DNA of 64,000 nt from Saprospiraceae bacterium (GTDB lineage Bacteria > Bacteroidota > Bacteroidia > Chitinophagales > Saprospiraceae), in contig JABAQQ010000028.1 of assembly GCA_019187225.1 (NCBI GenBank), positions 186,001 through 250,000 on the forward strand. Reading direction: 5' to 3'. Below the pieces are notes generated by a model. It was not told the origin of the DNA, did not search any database, and saw only the letters and a list, made by a program, of their open reading frames with translations. Made by a program: the position numbers and the translations under genes. Below are positions 44,351 to 53,157 of the stretch, piece by piece. Each line of letters begins with the position of its first letter. Within the stretch, counting starts at the first letter, position 1.

Positions 44351-45145
44351 ATGGGCATAGTCGTATCTCTTCTCAACCACAAAGGCGGCGTCGGCAAAAC
44401 GACCAGCGCCATTAATATTGGCGCCGGCCTCGTGGAACTCGGCAAACGGGTTTTGCTGATTGACCTCGACCCGCAAGCCAACCTGACGATCTCGCTGGGC
44501 ATCCCGCGCCAGAAATCTACGATATACGAGGCTTTGCGCGGCGAAAGCGAACTCACACCTTATACCTATAAACAAAACCTCGACGTGATCACCTCCTCGC
44601 TCGACCTGTCGGGCGCGGAAATGGAACTCATCAACGAAGCGGGTCGCGAATTCATCCTGCGCGAACTGTTGAGCCAGGTGGCCGACGATTACGATTTTAT
44701 CCTGATTGACTGCCCGCCTTCACTCGGCTTGCTGACATTGAACGCGCTGACGAGCAGCCGCTATGTGCTGATCCCGTTGCAAACGGAGTTCCTTGCCGTG
44801 CAGGGACTCGCCAAGATCAAGCAGGTGATTGACAAGGTAAAATTCCGCCTCAACAAGCAGGTGGAAATGGCGGGTGTAATCGCTACGATGTACGACAGCC
44901 GCCGCGTGCTCAACCGCGATGTGGTGGACACTATACACAAGTATTTCGGCGATAAAGTGTTCGGTACCTACATCCGCGACAACGTCGCCCTGGCCGAAGC
45001 GCCCGCACAGCGCAAGGACATCTTCGAATACAGCCCGAAAAGCCCCGGTGCAGCGGATTACCTGGCCTTGAGCCGGGAATTCCTGGATAGGGTGGAAAAC
45101 GGCATCCATGCAAAATCTGTCGCACAACGGGAACAGGAAGCCTGA
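44351..45145 (+). CDS. ParA-family partition ATPase
   Basis: 264 aa. Deviant Walker A KGGVGKTT at about residues 12-19, Walker A' region IDLDPQANLT, DCPPSLGLLTLNAL. ParA ATPases position DNA or protein cargo along the nucleoid. There is no ParB next door; instead a small protein with a C-terminal ribbon-helix-helix-like segment follows after 13 bases. The chromosomal par locus is usually parAB, so this may be an orphan or cargo-specific ParA. Confidence 0.92.
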   Translation: MGIVVSLLNHKGGVGKTTSAINIGAGLVELGKRVLLIDLDPQANLTISLGIPRQKSTIYEALRGESELTPYTYKQNLDVITSSLDLSGAEMELINEAGREFILRELLSQVADDYDFILIDCPPSLGLLTLNALTSSRYVLIPLQTEFLAVQGLAKIKQVIDKVKFRLNKQVEMAGVIATMYDSRRVLNRDVVDTIHKYFGDKVFGTYIRDNVALAEAPAQRKDIFEYSPKSPGAADYLALSREFLDRVENGIHAKSVAQREQEA

Positions 45146-45158
45146 AAATCAGACCCTT

Positions 45159-45650
45159 ATGAGTAAAAAAAGATTCTCCGAAGGTCTCGACGACCTGTTC
45201 AACGATACGCATAGCGCGGAAGAGAACCTGCTGGGCGCCGGCATGGCTGTGGCCCACTCGGCCGAGCGCAAATCCGCGCACAAAAACTTCATGGCCGACC
45301 TCGACTCCCTGCTCCAGGAAGCGCTGGAAGAAAGCCTCGAACGTTATGACGCCAACCAACCAGACACCACCACACCAAGCGGAAAAACCAAGGCAACCGG
45401 CGCCAGTATTACTTACCGCCCACCGTTGACCGGCCTGGATGCGCTCATCCGGCAGACGATAGACGTGCAGGAAATCAACACGGATGAAGCCACCGGTAAA
45501 AAACGCCTGACCGTTACCGTTGACCGCACCAAATTAGAAAAACTCAAAACCATCGCCCGCCTGGAAAATTCCTACATGAAGGACCTGCTCGTACAACTCA
45601 TTGACGATTACATCGAGGAATATACGCAGCAAAAAGGACTTGAACTTTGA
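45159..45650 (+). CDS. ParA partner protein (ribbon-helix-helix-like C-terminus)
   Basis: 163 aa from the ATG at 45159. Acidic N-terminus SEGLDDLFNDTHSAEENLLG, variable linker rich in T/P, and a C-terminal segment KRLTVTVDRTKLEKLKTIAR plus LENSYMKDLLVQLIDDYIEE that resembles a strand-helix-helix DNA-binding unit. Probably fills the ParB/adaptor role, by inference from position. The TGA stop is the first part of a palindromic repeat. Confidence 0.75.
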   Translation: MSKKRFSEGLDDLFNDTHSAEENLLGAGMAVAHSAERKSAHKNFMADLDSLLQEALEESLERYDANQPDTTTPSGKTKATGASITYRPPLTGLDALIRQTIDVQEINTDEATGKKRLTVTVDRTKLEKLKTIARLENSYMKDLLVQLIDDYIEEYTQQKGLEL

Positions 45651-45720
45651 ATGCGGATTGCGGATTGATTGATTGCGGATTGTGCTGAAATCCGCAATCA
45701 TCAATCCGCAATCCGCATTC
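45649..45720. repeat. Palindromic element between ParA partner and DUF3137
   Basis: Left arm (45649-45679) GAATGCGGATTGCGGATTGA plus TTGATTGCGGA; right arm (45691-45720) is the complement with one base less. Loop 11. Unit GCGGATT. Overlaps the stop codon upstream; further AAATCCG units run on to the GTG start at 45743. Confidence 0.92.
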
Positions 45721-45742
45721 AAAAATCCGAAATCAAAAATCC

Positions 45743-46684
45743 GTGCAGAACGCCTACAACGACTTCCGCCTTTTTTACAACCAGAACATACATCCGGAAC
45801 TGTTGCACCTCGAACAGCGGCGGCGGCGGCTGGTGCGCTTGCTGGCGTTGTCGGGTGTGCTCATAGCCGGCGTGGTGGCCATGCAGGTTTTTGTCGGCGT
45901 GTTTGTGTTTACCTTGTTGCTGCTGATACCCGTGGTCATCTGGATCTCTTACTTGTTGTTCCGCGTACAGGTATTTTACCAGGAATTCAAACCGCGTATC
46001 GTCGGCCTGATCCTCGATTTTATTGACAACGACGTCAATTTTTCTTTCGCGGGGTACGATCCGAAAGGATTTATTTCCAAAAAGCAGTTTCTCGAAAGCC
46101 GCATTTTCACAACGGCCGACGACTACGCGGGAGAGGATCGCATACACGGTCAGGTGCGCGAAACGCCTTTCGAGTTGAGCGAACTCCGGGTGCAGGAGTT
46201 TTCGCCCGCGCGCAACAAATTAGATTATGTGTTTCGCGGCATTTTCCTCATCGGTGATTACAAACGCTGGGACTTGCACGGCGGGGTACTGGTGTTGCCC
46301 GATGCTTACCGCAAATACCTGAGCCGCAGCGAACGCGCCTTTCACCTCGTGGGCGGCCGCCGGGTAAAGGACAACCTGTTGCCGGAGTTCGAGGTTTTTT
46401 TCGATACCTACGCCACGCCGGATATCCGCATACAGGATGTGATCTCCACCGACATGCAGCAGATCATTCTTCAATTCAGGGAAATGTTCCAGCAGAAGAA
46501 CCGCCAGAAAGAGATTTATTTCTCCATCATCGCCGATAAAATCTACCTTGCCCTCACGCAGGACAAAGACTTGCTGGAGCCATCGCTGTTTGCCAACAAC
46601 GCCAGTTTTGAAGCGGTGAGTGAATTTTACAGCGACATCCGCCTGCTGCTGGAGGTGGTGCTCGATGTGGATGTGATGAATTGA
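45743..46684 (+). CDS. DUF3137 membrane protein
   Basis: 313 aa with a GTG start at 45743. Two adjacent membrane spans at about residues 30-75 (LVRLLALSGVLIAGVVAMQV, FTLLLLIPVVIWISYLLF), then the soluble DUF3137 domain: SFAGYDPKGFISKKQFLESRIF, RVQEFSPARNKLDYVFRGIF, LYLALTQDKDLLEPSLF-like end. Function unknown. Start follows the palindromic repeat. Confidence 0.85.
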   Translation: MQNAYNDFRLFYNQNIHPELLHLEQRRRRLVRLLALSGVLIAGVVAMQVFVGVFVFTLLLLIPVVIWISYLLFRVQVFYQEFKPRIVGLILDFIDNDVNFSFAGYDPKGFISKKQFLESRIFTTADDYAGEDRIHGQVRETPFELSELRVQEFSPARNKLDYVFRGIFLIGDYKRWDLHGGVLVLPDAYRKYLSRSERAFHLVGGRRVKDNLLPEFEVFFDTYATPDIRIQDVISTDMQQIILQFREMFQQKNRQKEIYFSIIADKIYLALTQDKDLLEPSLFANNASFEAVSEFYSDIRLLLEVVLDVDVMN

Positions 46685-46694
46685 ACCATTCCGC

Positions 46695-47441
46695 TCAATT
46701 TTCCCCTTTTTTCATCTTTTTCATCTTCCCGAAATCGAACGACAGCGTCAGGTTCATATTGAAACGGGAAAAATTCAGACCGGGCGCGTCGGGAAAAACG
46801 GAAGTAATATTGACCGACAGGACGCAGGGGGTGATCTCGATGCCGCCCGACAAACCCAGTTCCGGCATAAAGAAAGGCGCATCCTCCTCGATCTTGCGGA
46901 TGGCCGCCAGTTCGTTCTCGTTGATGTCGAACGATGATTCACCCTTCGGGTAAGAAATGCGTGTGAGGCGCAACGCCAGACCGCAGCGAAAATATTTGTC
47001 TTCGTACATCAGTCCGGGCTGCACGAAGTAGCGGCGCACCCTGAAGCTCGAAAAATTGTCGTTACCGTAATAGTTATACAGATTGCCCTGCCCCACCCCG
47101 GCAAAGACACTTGCCGATCCCCGCTCCAACGCCTGGTAAGCGCCCACACCCAGTTCTACAAACCGGAAACTCGCACCAATCTCCGTATCGTCCCGCACAC
47201 CGGGATTGCCGGCAAGGAAGCCATTCACCATGACCGCGCCGTGCTGCACAGGGCTGTAAACAACCTGTCCTTCCGGCGCAAAATAATCATTCCCCCAGCC
47301 CATGCCGATACCCGCAGCCGCATCGCCTTTTTCTTTCAAAACGGGGATGTGTATGCTGTTGGGTGTGTAGTAATAATGCTGCGCAGGGGCAGCCACACTG
47401 ATAACCAGAATATGGGCGAGGGCAAGGAAAACAGATCGCAT
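46695..47441 (-). CDS. Exported beta-rich protein of unknown family
   Basis: 248 aa from the ATG at 47441 (MRSVFLALAHILVISVAAPAQ signal peptide). Alternating hydrophobic strands (GAAVMVNGFLAG-like, VGQGNLYNYYGNDNFSSFRV, YFVQPGLMYEDKYFRCGLAL, FNMNLTLSFDFGK) suggest an outer-membrane barrel or adhesin-like beta protein. Not recognised. Convergent with DUF3137. Confidence 0.65.
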   Translation of the reverse strand: MRSVFLALAHILVISVAAPAQHYYYTPNSIHIPVLKEKGDAAAGIGMGWGNDYFAPEGQVVYSPVQHGAVMVNGFLAGNPGVRDDTEIGASFRFVELGVGAYQALERGSASVFAGVGQGNLYNYYGNDNFSSFRVRRYFVQPGLMYEDKYFRCGLALRLTRISYPKGESSFDINENELAAIRKIEEDAPFFMPELGLSGGIEITPCVLSVNITSVFPDAPGLNFSRFNMNLTLSFDFGKMKKMKKGEN

Positions 47442-47508
47442 TGGAATCCGGAAAGTTTGAACGCAAGTCTGCCAGGTCATAAGGTGCAGGCTTTTCTTCA
47501 CCACCGCA

Positions 47509-47596
47509 CCGTGTCGGGCGCAGCGAAGCTTTTGCCTGGATATATATGATAATCAACATCTTGGCATATGCTTCGCTGCACCCGATACGACACGGC
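47509..47596. repeat. Imperfect inverted repeat between peroxidase and barrel genes
   Basis: Arms CCGTGTCGGGCGCAGCGAAG (left, 47510 on) and CTTCGCTGCACCCGATACGA plus CACGG (right), with a 4-base insertion, around a 26-base AT-rich loop. It may be the terminator of the diheme peroxidase gene. Confidence 0.75.
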
Positions 47597-47612
47597 AAAA
47601 AGACAAGTGCTA

Positions 47613-48791
47613 CTACTTGAACGGATTGGAGAATTTCGGATCCGTCCGCGCATGATCGTCCGTGAGCGTATTCAGGAAGGCGATCAGGGCTTGTTTGTCG
47701 TCGTTGGAAAGATTGAGCCGCTGAGGGGTGCCGTTCACCCGGAGGAATTCATGCAAATTGGGGTGATCCTGAATGCCGGAATTGTAAAACTCTATTACTT
47801 CTTCCAGCGTCTTGAAGCGCCCGTCGTGCATGTAAGGAGCCGTAAGCGCGATGTTGCGCAGGGTCGGCACTTTGAAGGTGCCTTCGTCCTGCGAATTGCC
47901 CGTGATGGCGCCCACGCCGAGGTCGTTCGGGTCAGTGACGGCGTTCAGGCCATTGCTGGCGTTGAACAACATGGGGCGTCCCATGATCGGGCTATGGCAG
48001 GAAGCGCAATTGGACTGATACAGCTGCAGGCCGCGATTCTGCTGGCTGTTGAACCCGCTGAAATTGGTATAGGTGGAAGGGAAATTGTAACCGCTTATTT
48101 TGCCCGCTTCGTCGTCGAATTTGCTCTGGTAGGAACCCATCGCATTCACGAAATTGGAAATGGACTCTTTCACCCGGTCGGCGGTCACATAATCGTCGCC
48201 GAAAGCTTTTTTGAACAGGGGAGAATAGTAGGGCTGCGACTGTACGGCTGCCACCACTTCGTCCATGTGCATGTCCATTTCTCTTTCATTGGTGAGTGAG
48301 CCCTGGCTTTGTTCGGCAGCCGTCTCGGCGCGGTTGTCCCAGAAAAAACGGATGGCCTGCGAGCCGTTCAGGTCGGTACCGTAATAAGCGGAAAAATTGG
48401 ACACCGACGAAAGCGCGATGGAGTTGCGCGCAGTGGAGCGATCGTACACTCCTTTACTGAAAGCCACATCGTCGCCAAAACCCAGTTCCTGCTTGTGGCA
48501 ACTGGCGCAGGCGATGGTGCCATCCTTGGAGAGTTTCGTGTCATAAAAAAGCACACGGCCCAACACCGCTTTGTCGCGCTCCACGGGACGGGGAAACAAA
48601 CCGGCGCTGCGCAGGTGCGCCGGGAAATTCACTATATATTCGTCGGGCAGGTCGGGCAGATTGAGATACTGCGAAAGCGTGGCGAATTCTTCCGGTGAAT
48701 AGTAGTGATAATCGAAATCGGCCTTTTTACTGCAGGCGACCAGCATCATCAATGCACCGAACAAAGTGAGGGTAGTTCCGATTTTTTTCAT
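47613..48791 (-). CDS. Diheme cytochrome c peroxidase (CcpA/MauG family) lipoprotein
   Basis: 392 aa from the ATG at 48791. Lipobox LVAC then SKKADF. Two heme c motifs: ACASCHKQELGFGDDVAFSK (N-terminal) and CASCHSPIMGRP (C-terminal), with FKVPTLRNIALTAPYMHDGR, the family signature. Bacterial cytochrome c peroxidases reduce hydrogen peroxide at the periplasmic side; MauG-type members modify proteins. No partner substrate is adjacent, so a peroxidase is more likely. Confidence 0.92.
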   Translation of the reverse strand: MKKIGTTLTLFGALMMLVACSKKADFDYHYYSPEEFATLSQYLNLPDLPDEYIVNFPAHLRSAGLFPRPVERDKAVLGRVLFYDTKLSKDGTIACASCHKQELGFGDDVAFSKGVYDRSTARNSIALSSVSNFSAYYGTDLNGSQAIRFFWDNRAETAAEQSQGSLTNEREMDMHMDEVVAAVQSQPYYSPLFKKAFGDDYVTADRVKESISNFVNAMGSYQSKFDDEAGKISGYNFPSTYTNFSGFNSQQNRGLQLYQSNCASCHSPIMGRPMLFNASNGLNAVTDPNDLGVGAITGNSQDEGTFKVPTLRNIALTAPYMHDGRFKTLEEVIEFYNSGIQDHPNLHEFLRVNGTPQRLNLSNDDKQALIAFLNTLTDDHARTDPKFSNPFK

Positions 48792-49075
48792 GGTTCCATG
48801 TTCTTTTGTAAAGGGTGAAAGTAAAATTGATGTGTGTTTATCGAAGAATATTTTTCCGCAAGACAAATATTACGGCTTTCCCGCTGCTTGTTTTTTATTC
48901 CTCGCAACAAGAATCTTGTTTTCCCACAGCAGGTACGCGCAAAAAGATTTCCTAAAGTTATACCGTCCTCCGAATGTCATGCTTCCGTCATAATCAACTT
49001 TACGAAAGTTTTAACAATCGTTAAGACGTCGGCAAGGGGCTCAGGGTTGGTTCTTAACTAAAATAATGGGTGATC

Positions 49076-51211
49076 TCACTCCACTACTTTAAACGTCGTC
49101 CGCCGGTTGGCCTGGTGTTCGGCCTCGGTGCAGCGCGAGCACGCGCAACCAACTGCGGGTTGGGTTTCTCCGTAGCCCACCGCTCCGAGTCTGTTGGGGT
49201 CTATGCCCCTCGATATGAGGTAATTGACGGCGCTCTGGGCGCGTTTCTGCGACAAGTCTTCGTTGTAGCCGTCGTTGCCCCGGCAGTCGGTATGGCTGCC
49301 CAACTGGATGCGGATCGCCGGGTTTTGTTTGAGCACCTCGGCGAGGCGGTTGAGCGTCGGCTCGGCGTCGGGGCGGATGTCCCACTTGTCGTAATCGTAG
49401 TAAATATTTTCCAGCACGATTTCCTTGTTGCGGTAGATCTTGTCCAGCACGATCTCGATCTCGAAAGTCTGCTCGGGATTGGCAGGGTCTTTCGCGATGC
49501 CTTTGGTGCTGAATTTTGCCCCGTTGGACAGGTAACCTTCCAACGCGGCGGTAAAGTTGTAATCCATGTTCTCGGCCAGTTCCATTTTGAAATAGCCGTC
49601 ATCCTTAACGGTGAAAGGTTGTTTTTTGCTGCCGAATTCGGCCTGCACCGTTGCGCCGTTCAGGGGTTTGCGGCCCAGCACCTTGCTGTTGGGGTCATTG
49701 GGGTCGGCGAATATTTTTTCCAGGACGTATCCTTCCAGGATCATCTTGTAAGCCAGCGGTTTCGCAGCAGTCGTATCGGTCTTGGGCGGTTTGGGCGGCG
49801 GGACGCGCTGCTCGAAGCGGTAAATATCGTCGCCCCGGCTGCCGGGCCGGTTGCTGGTAAAAAATCCGGCTTTGATCAGGTCGCCGGGTTTCGAGGGTTT
49901 CGGGGCGTTGGCAGCGGCTTGTTTGCGTTCCACTATAAATCCGAAATCATCTGCCCCGCTGTTGACGGGCGACTTGAGGTTGATGGGCGGCGCCCAGGCA
50001 TTGCGCTCGGACCGGTAGCTGCGGAAGATGTCGTAGCCGCCCATGCCCGGCAGCCCGTCGGAAGCGAAATAGAGCGTATCGCCGTCGAGGGCAGGAAAAG
50101 CTTCGTTGCCGGGAGTATTGAGGTTGCGGCTGAGCAGTCGGGGATCGTCCCAGCCGGATTCGGTTTTTGAGTTGCGCTGCACCGAATAGAGATCGTAGCC
50201 GCCCCAGCCTTCCGGGTCGTTGCAGGCGAAGAAAAGCGTATTGCCGTCCGCCGACAGCGCCGGGTGCACGTAGTTGATCTTTTCTTTCTGGAACGGCAGC
50301 GGCTGGGGTTCGCTCCAGCCGGCGTCGGCTGCGCTTTTTTCCGAAAAATAAATTTTGCAAAAAGCGTCGTCGCCCTTGTAGGCGCCTTTCACGCGCACGA
50401 AAAACATCGCGGTGCCGGCGCCGTTGAAACACGGCGTGCCCTCGTTGTCGTTGGTATTCAGGATGTTGTCGAACACCTGTGCGCTGGCGCCGTCGGGCTC
50501 TACGATAAAGATGTCCATGAACTTGTGGCCCGTCCAGTTGTACGCGCCTTCGCTTTTACTCATGGCGCGGTCGCTGGTGAACACTAAGCGTCCGTCGCGG
50601 AAAAACACCGGGGCGAAGTCGTTTTGCGGGCTGTTGAAAGCGGCCACTTCCACTTTCCAGCCGTTCGCCGGCGTTTCTTTGAGCCAACCTTCGGCCACGT
50701 TGCAGGCAGTGATCTCTTTGCGGTATTCGTAAGGCGAGCCGATCTCGATGCCGAGGTTTTTAAAAGCGTCGCGGGCGGCAGGGTAGCGTTCGAGTTTTTT
50801 GAGCGCGTAGGCGTACCCTTTCAGTGCATCGGCGCCGTAATTGTTGTCGTAAGCCTTTTTATACCAGTCGAGCGACTTTTCGTCCTGGCCGGTCTGGCGG
50901 TACGATTCGGCGAGTTCGTAGGCCAGCTGGCCCTTTTCCGTGCGGGTTTTGGCTTTGTTGAACTCTTTCTCCAGCATCGGAGCGGCCACGGCGTATTGTT
51001 TGCGGTCATAGGCGGTGGGGCCATCCTTGATCTTGATGGTATAGTTGCAGGAGGAAAGCAGCAGCAGGCAGCAGGCAATGGCAGCAGGCAGGTTTACCCG
51101 CCATAGTTTTAACGAAGGCGGGAGCAGGTTTATCCGCCGAAGCCTTCCCGCCGTCGTCGGGATTTTGGCGGGTAAAAGCGAAGGTGGGAGCAATAGCAGT
51201 TTTTTGTTCAT
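49076..51211 (-). CDS. OmpA/WD40/TPR protein, PorE-like (T9SS)
   Basis: 711 aa from the ATG at 51211. Lipoprotein signal with LLLLSSC. TPR region (EKGQLAYELAESYRQTGQDE ... ALKKLERYPAARDAFKNLG), WD40/PD40 propeller (RDGRLVFTSDRAMSK, LSADGNTLFFACNDPEGWGG), a carboxypeptidase-regulatory-like insert, and OmpA_C (IRIQLGSHTDCRGNDGYNED) with peptidoglycan-binding N and D residues. This architecture is that of PorE, which anchors the type IX secretion system to peptidoglycan; several paralogues exist in Saprospiria, so orthology is not certain. Residues 8-41 are encoded by an inserted repeat. Confidence 0.88.
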   Translation of the reverse strand: MNKKLLLLPPSLLPAKIPTTAGRLRRINLLPPSLKLWRVNLPAAIACCLLLLSSCNYTIKIKDGPTAYDRKQYAVAAPMLEKEFNKAKTRTEKGQLAYELAESYRQTGQDEKSLDWYKKAYDNNYGADALKGYAYALKKLERYPAARDAFKNLGIEIGSPYEYRKEITACNVAEGWLKETPANGWKVEVAAFNSPQNDFAPVFFRDGRLVFTSDRAMSKSEGAYNWTGHKFMDIFIVEPDGASAQVFDNILNTNDNEGTPCFNGAGTAMFFVRVKGAYKGDDAFCKIYFSEKSAADAGWSEPQPLPFQKEKINYVHPALSADGNTLFFACNDPEGWGGYDLYSVQRNSKTESGWDDPRLLSRNLNTPGNEAFPALDGDTLYFASDGLPGMGGYDIFRSYRSERNAWAPPINLKSPVNSGADDFGFIVERKQAAANAPKPSKPGDLIKAGFFTSNRPGSRGDDIYRFEQRVPPPKPPKTDTTAAKPLAYKMILEGYVLEKIFADPNDPNSKVLGRKPLNGATVQAEFGSKKQPFTVKDDGYFKMELAENMDYNFTAALEGYLSNGAKFSTKGIAKDPANPEQTFEIEIVLDKIYRNKEIVLENIYYDYDKWDIRPDAEPTLNRLAEVLKQNPAIRIQLGSHTDCRGNDGYNEDLSQKRAQSAVNYLISRGIDPNRLGAVGYGETQPAVGCACSRCTEAEHQANRRTTFKVVE
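51088..51190. repeat. Palindromic repeat inside the PorE signal peptide
   Basis: Two CCCGCC...GGCGGG palindromes (around 51096-51122 and 51147-51172) in about 100 bp, flanked by GCAGCAGGCA tandem units. Translated as LLPPSLLPAKIPTTAGRLRR and NLLPPSLKLWRV, which disrupts an otherwise ordinary lipoprotein signal. Confidence 0.7.
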
Positions 51212-51439
51212 GCTTTGTGATATTTGTCTTGGTAAATATAGTGGCGACGCATCAAACGTTGAGGTTGTCTTGCCGGATTTTTTTTGATACCCCGCGACAT
51301 TTGCCGCGTCGGAAGAGATGTGCGACATGATTAACACAGGTTAACGAATCGTAAAGTTGTTTTTTGTACGATTTTCGCAACAGCAACGTTTGAAGACGAA
51401 ACCTTCTGTTTTTCAATCCGCTGTTTCATTTTCCCATTT

Positions 51440-52627
51440 ATGAAAAAATCAAAATTGCTGGTTATGCTGGTTGCCGGATTGTTCCTGGCGGTCAACGCAT
51501 TTGCACAACAAAACAAACCCGCTCAAAAACCCAAAAAAGACGTGTTGCAGGAAAAAACCGGCCAGGCCCCTGCCGCACAAAAACCGGTCGCATACGATGC
51601 CGGTGCGAACGCCAAAGCAGCGCCCTCCGCCGAAGAGGACGTCGAAGTGCTCGATGCGGAAGCTTACCAACCCAAACCGATAGATACTTTACAGGGGCTC
51701 GCCGTGATCGGTTTCGGCTCCTGCAACAAGGCGAACATGCCGCAACTCTGGACCGAAGTGAACGCCAATAACCCCAATCTCTGGGTATGGCTCGGCGACA
51801 TCATTTACGCCGACACTTCCAACATGAAGGCCCTCGCCGCACATTACAAACGCCTGAAAACCAATCCGGAATACAAGAAATTGCGCTCCAAAGCGCAGGT
51901 CATCGGCGTGTACGACGACCACGACTACGGCATCAACGACGGCTGCAAAGACTATCCCATGAAAAAAGGCGCAAAAAAATGCCTCATGGATTTTCTCGAC
52001 GTGCCGATGAAAAGCCCCCTGCGCAAACGCGAAGGCGCTTACCAATCCTACACTTTCGGCCAAGCCAACCAGCGCATCAAAGTCATCGTGATGGACACGC
52101 GCTACTTCCGCGACCCGCTCGAACCCGATCCCACCAAAAAACGCCGCTACATCCCCAACATGGACGGTCAAATGCTCGGCGAAGCACAGTGGAAATGGCT
52201 CGAAAACGAGCTGCGCAACAGCAAGGCCAACCTGAATATCCTGTGTTCCAGCGTCCAGGTGATCTCGGACGAACATCCGCACGAAAAATGGGGCAATTTC
52301 CCCAACCAGCGCAAACGCCTGCTTAGCCTCATCGCCCAAACCAAACCCAAAAATCTGCTCATCCTCTCCGGCGACCGCCACATGACGGAGGTGTCGAAAA
52401 TGGATCTCCAGGGTCTCCCCTACCCGCTCTACGACTTCACTTCGAGCGGTTTGACGCACGTTCGCAGCGGCAACAGCGAGCCCAACAAATACCGCGTGGG
52501 CGACATGATCGTGAAAAGGAATTTCGGTATCCTCAAGATCTATTGGGTCAACGACCGCCCGGTCGTGACCATGCAGGCGCGCGGCCCGAAAAATGAATTG
52601 TACCAGGAAATCGTGGTGAAGTATTAG
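51440..52627 (+). CDS. PhoD-like alkaline phosphatase/metallophosphatase
   Basis: 395 aa. Signal peptide ending NAFAQQ. Low-complexity K/Q/A linker to about residue 60, then PhoD-like domain: VIGFGSCNKANMPQLWTEV, WVWLGDIIYADTSN, VIGVYDDHDYGINDG, ILCSSVQVISDEHPHEKWG, LLILSGDRHMTEVS (metal and active-site His/Asp). Cleaves phosphomonoesters or phosphodiesters, secreted. Separated from the next gene by a 39-bp-arm perfect palindrome. Confidence 0.92.
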   Translation: MKKSKLLVMLVAGLFLAVNAFAQQNKPAQKPKKDVLQEKTGQAPAAQKPVAYDAGANAKAAPSAEEDVEVLDAEAYQPKPIDTLQGLAVIGFGSCNKANMPQLWTEVNANNPNLWVWLGDIIYADTSNMKALAAHYKRLKTNPEYKKLRSKAQVIGVYDDHDYGINDGCKDYPMKKGAKKCLMDFLDVPMKSPLRKREGAYQSYTFGQANQRIKVIVMDTRYFRDPLEPDPTKKRRYIPNMDGQMLGEAQWKWLENELRNSKANLNILCSSVQVISDEHPHEKWGNFPNQRKRLLSLIAQTKPKNLLILSGDRHMTEVSKMDLQGLPYPLYDFTSSGLTHVRSGNSEPNKYRVGDMIVKRNFGILKIYWVNDRPVVTMQARGPKNELYQEIVVKY

Positions 52628-52630
52628 GGG

Positions 52631-52711
52631 AATGCGAAATCGGGGGCGGGGGTATGTCTGAAATTTTTCCGTGAAAAATTTCAGACATACCCCCGCCCCC
52701 GATTTCGCATT
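52631..52711. repeat. Perfect palindrome with 39-bp arms and 3-base loop
   Basis: Left arm 52631-52669, right arm 52673-52711, no mismatch. The loop is 3 bases (CGT). Key parts: AATGCGAAATCG, a G-rich core GGGGGCGGGGG and TATGTCTGAAATTTTTC. It begins 4 bases after the PhoD stop and ends 25 bases before the hemoglobin ATG. There is no internal tandem unit, unlike other elements. Confidence 0.98.
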
Positions 52712-52736
52712 TACAGGAAAAAAATTGCGAACAACA

Positions 52737-53135
52737 ATGCACACAACACATACGGATATAATGACCCCAGCCGACGTCAAAACGCTGATTGACGCTTTCT
52801 ACGACAAAGTAAAGGCCGACGATGTGATCGGCTATATCTTCAACGACATCGCGCAGGTGGACTGGCCGCGTCACTTGCCCGTGATGTACGCTTTCTGGGA
52901 GTTTATTTTATTGGGCAGTTCCGACGGTTACCGCGGCAATCCTGTGCAGAAACACTTCGATCTGCATCAAAAACACCCGCTCAAAGCCACGCATTTTGAC
53001 CGCTGGGTGGAATTGTTCCGAACGACGGTGGACGACCATTTTGCCGGGCCGGCAGCCGACAACGCGAAGTTCCGCGCCTGGGCGATTGCGGAAACGTGGA
53101 AGCCAAAGTTTGAGGGGACGTTCGCGGTAAAATAA
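52737..53135 (+). CDS. Group III truncated hemoglobin
   Basis: 132 aa from the ATG at 52737; the longer frame would translate the palindrome. The 2-on-2 globin fold of the group III type: PADVKTLIDAFYDKVKADDV, PVMYAFWEFILLG, GNPVQKHFDLHQKHPLKATH, FDRWVELFRTTV. The proximal His should lie in KHPLKATHFD. Cytoplasmic; proposed roles in oxygen or NO chemistry. A perfect palindrome immediately precedes its leader. Confidence 0.92.
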   Translation: MHTTHTDIMTPADVKTLIDAFYDKVKADDVIGYIFNDIAQVDWPRHLPVMYAFWEFILLGSSDGYRGNPVQKHFDLHQKHPLKATHFDRWVELFRTTVDDHFAGPAADNAKFRAWAIAETWKPKFEGTFAVK

Positions 53136-53157
53136 TCAGGTACAAAGATTCACGCTA

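Noticed and set aside
44351-45650. Integrated plasmid
   Set aside because: No replication, mobilisation or integrase genes in the window; only the partition pair.
47613-48791. A second MbnH
   Set aside because: No MbnP-like neighbour; the sequence fits ordinary diheme cytochrome c peroxidase equally well.
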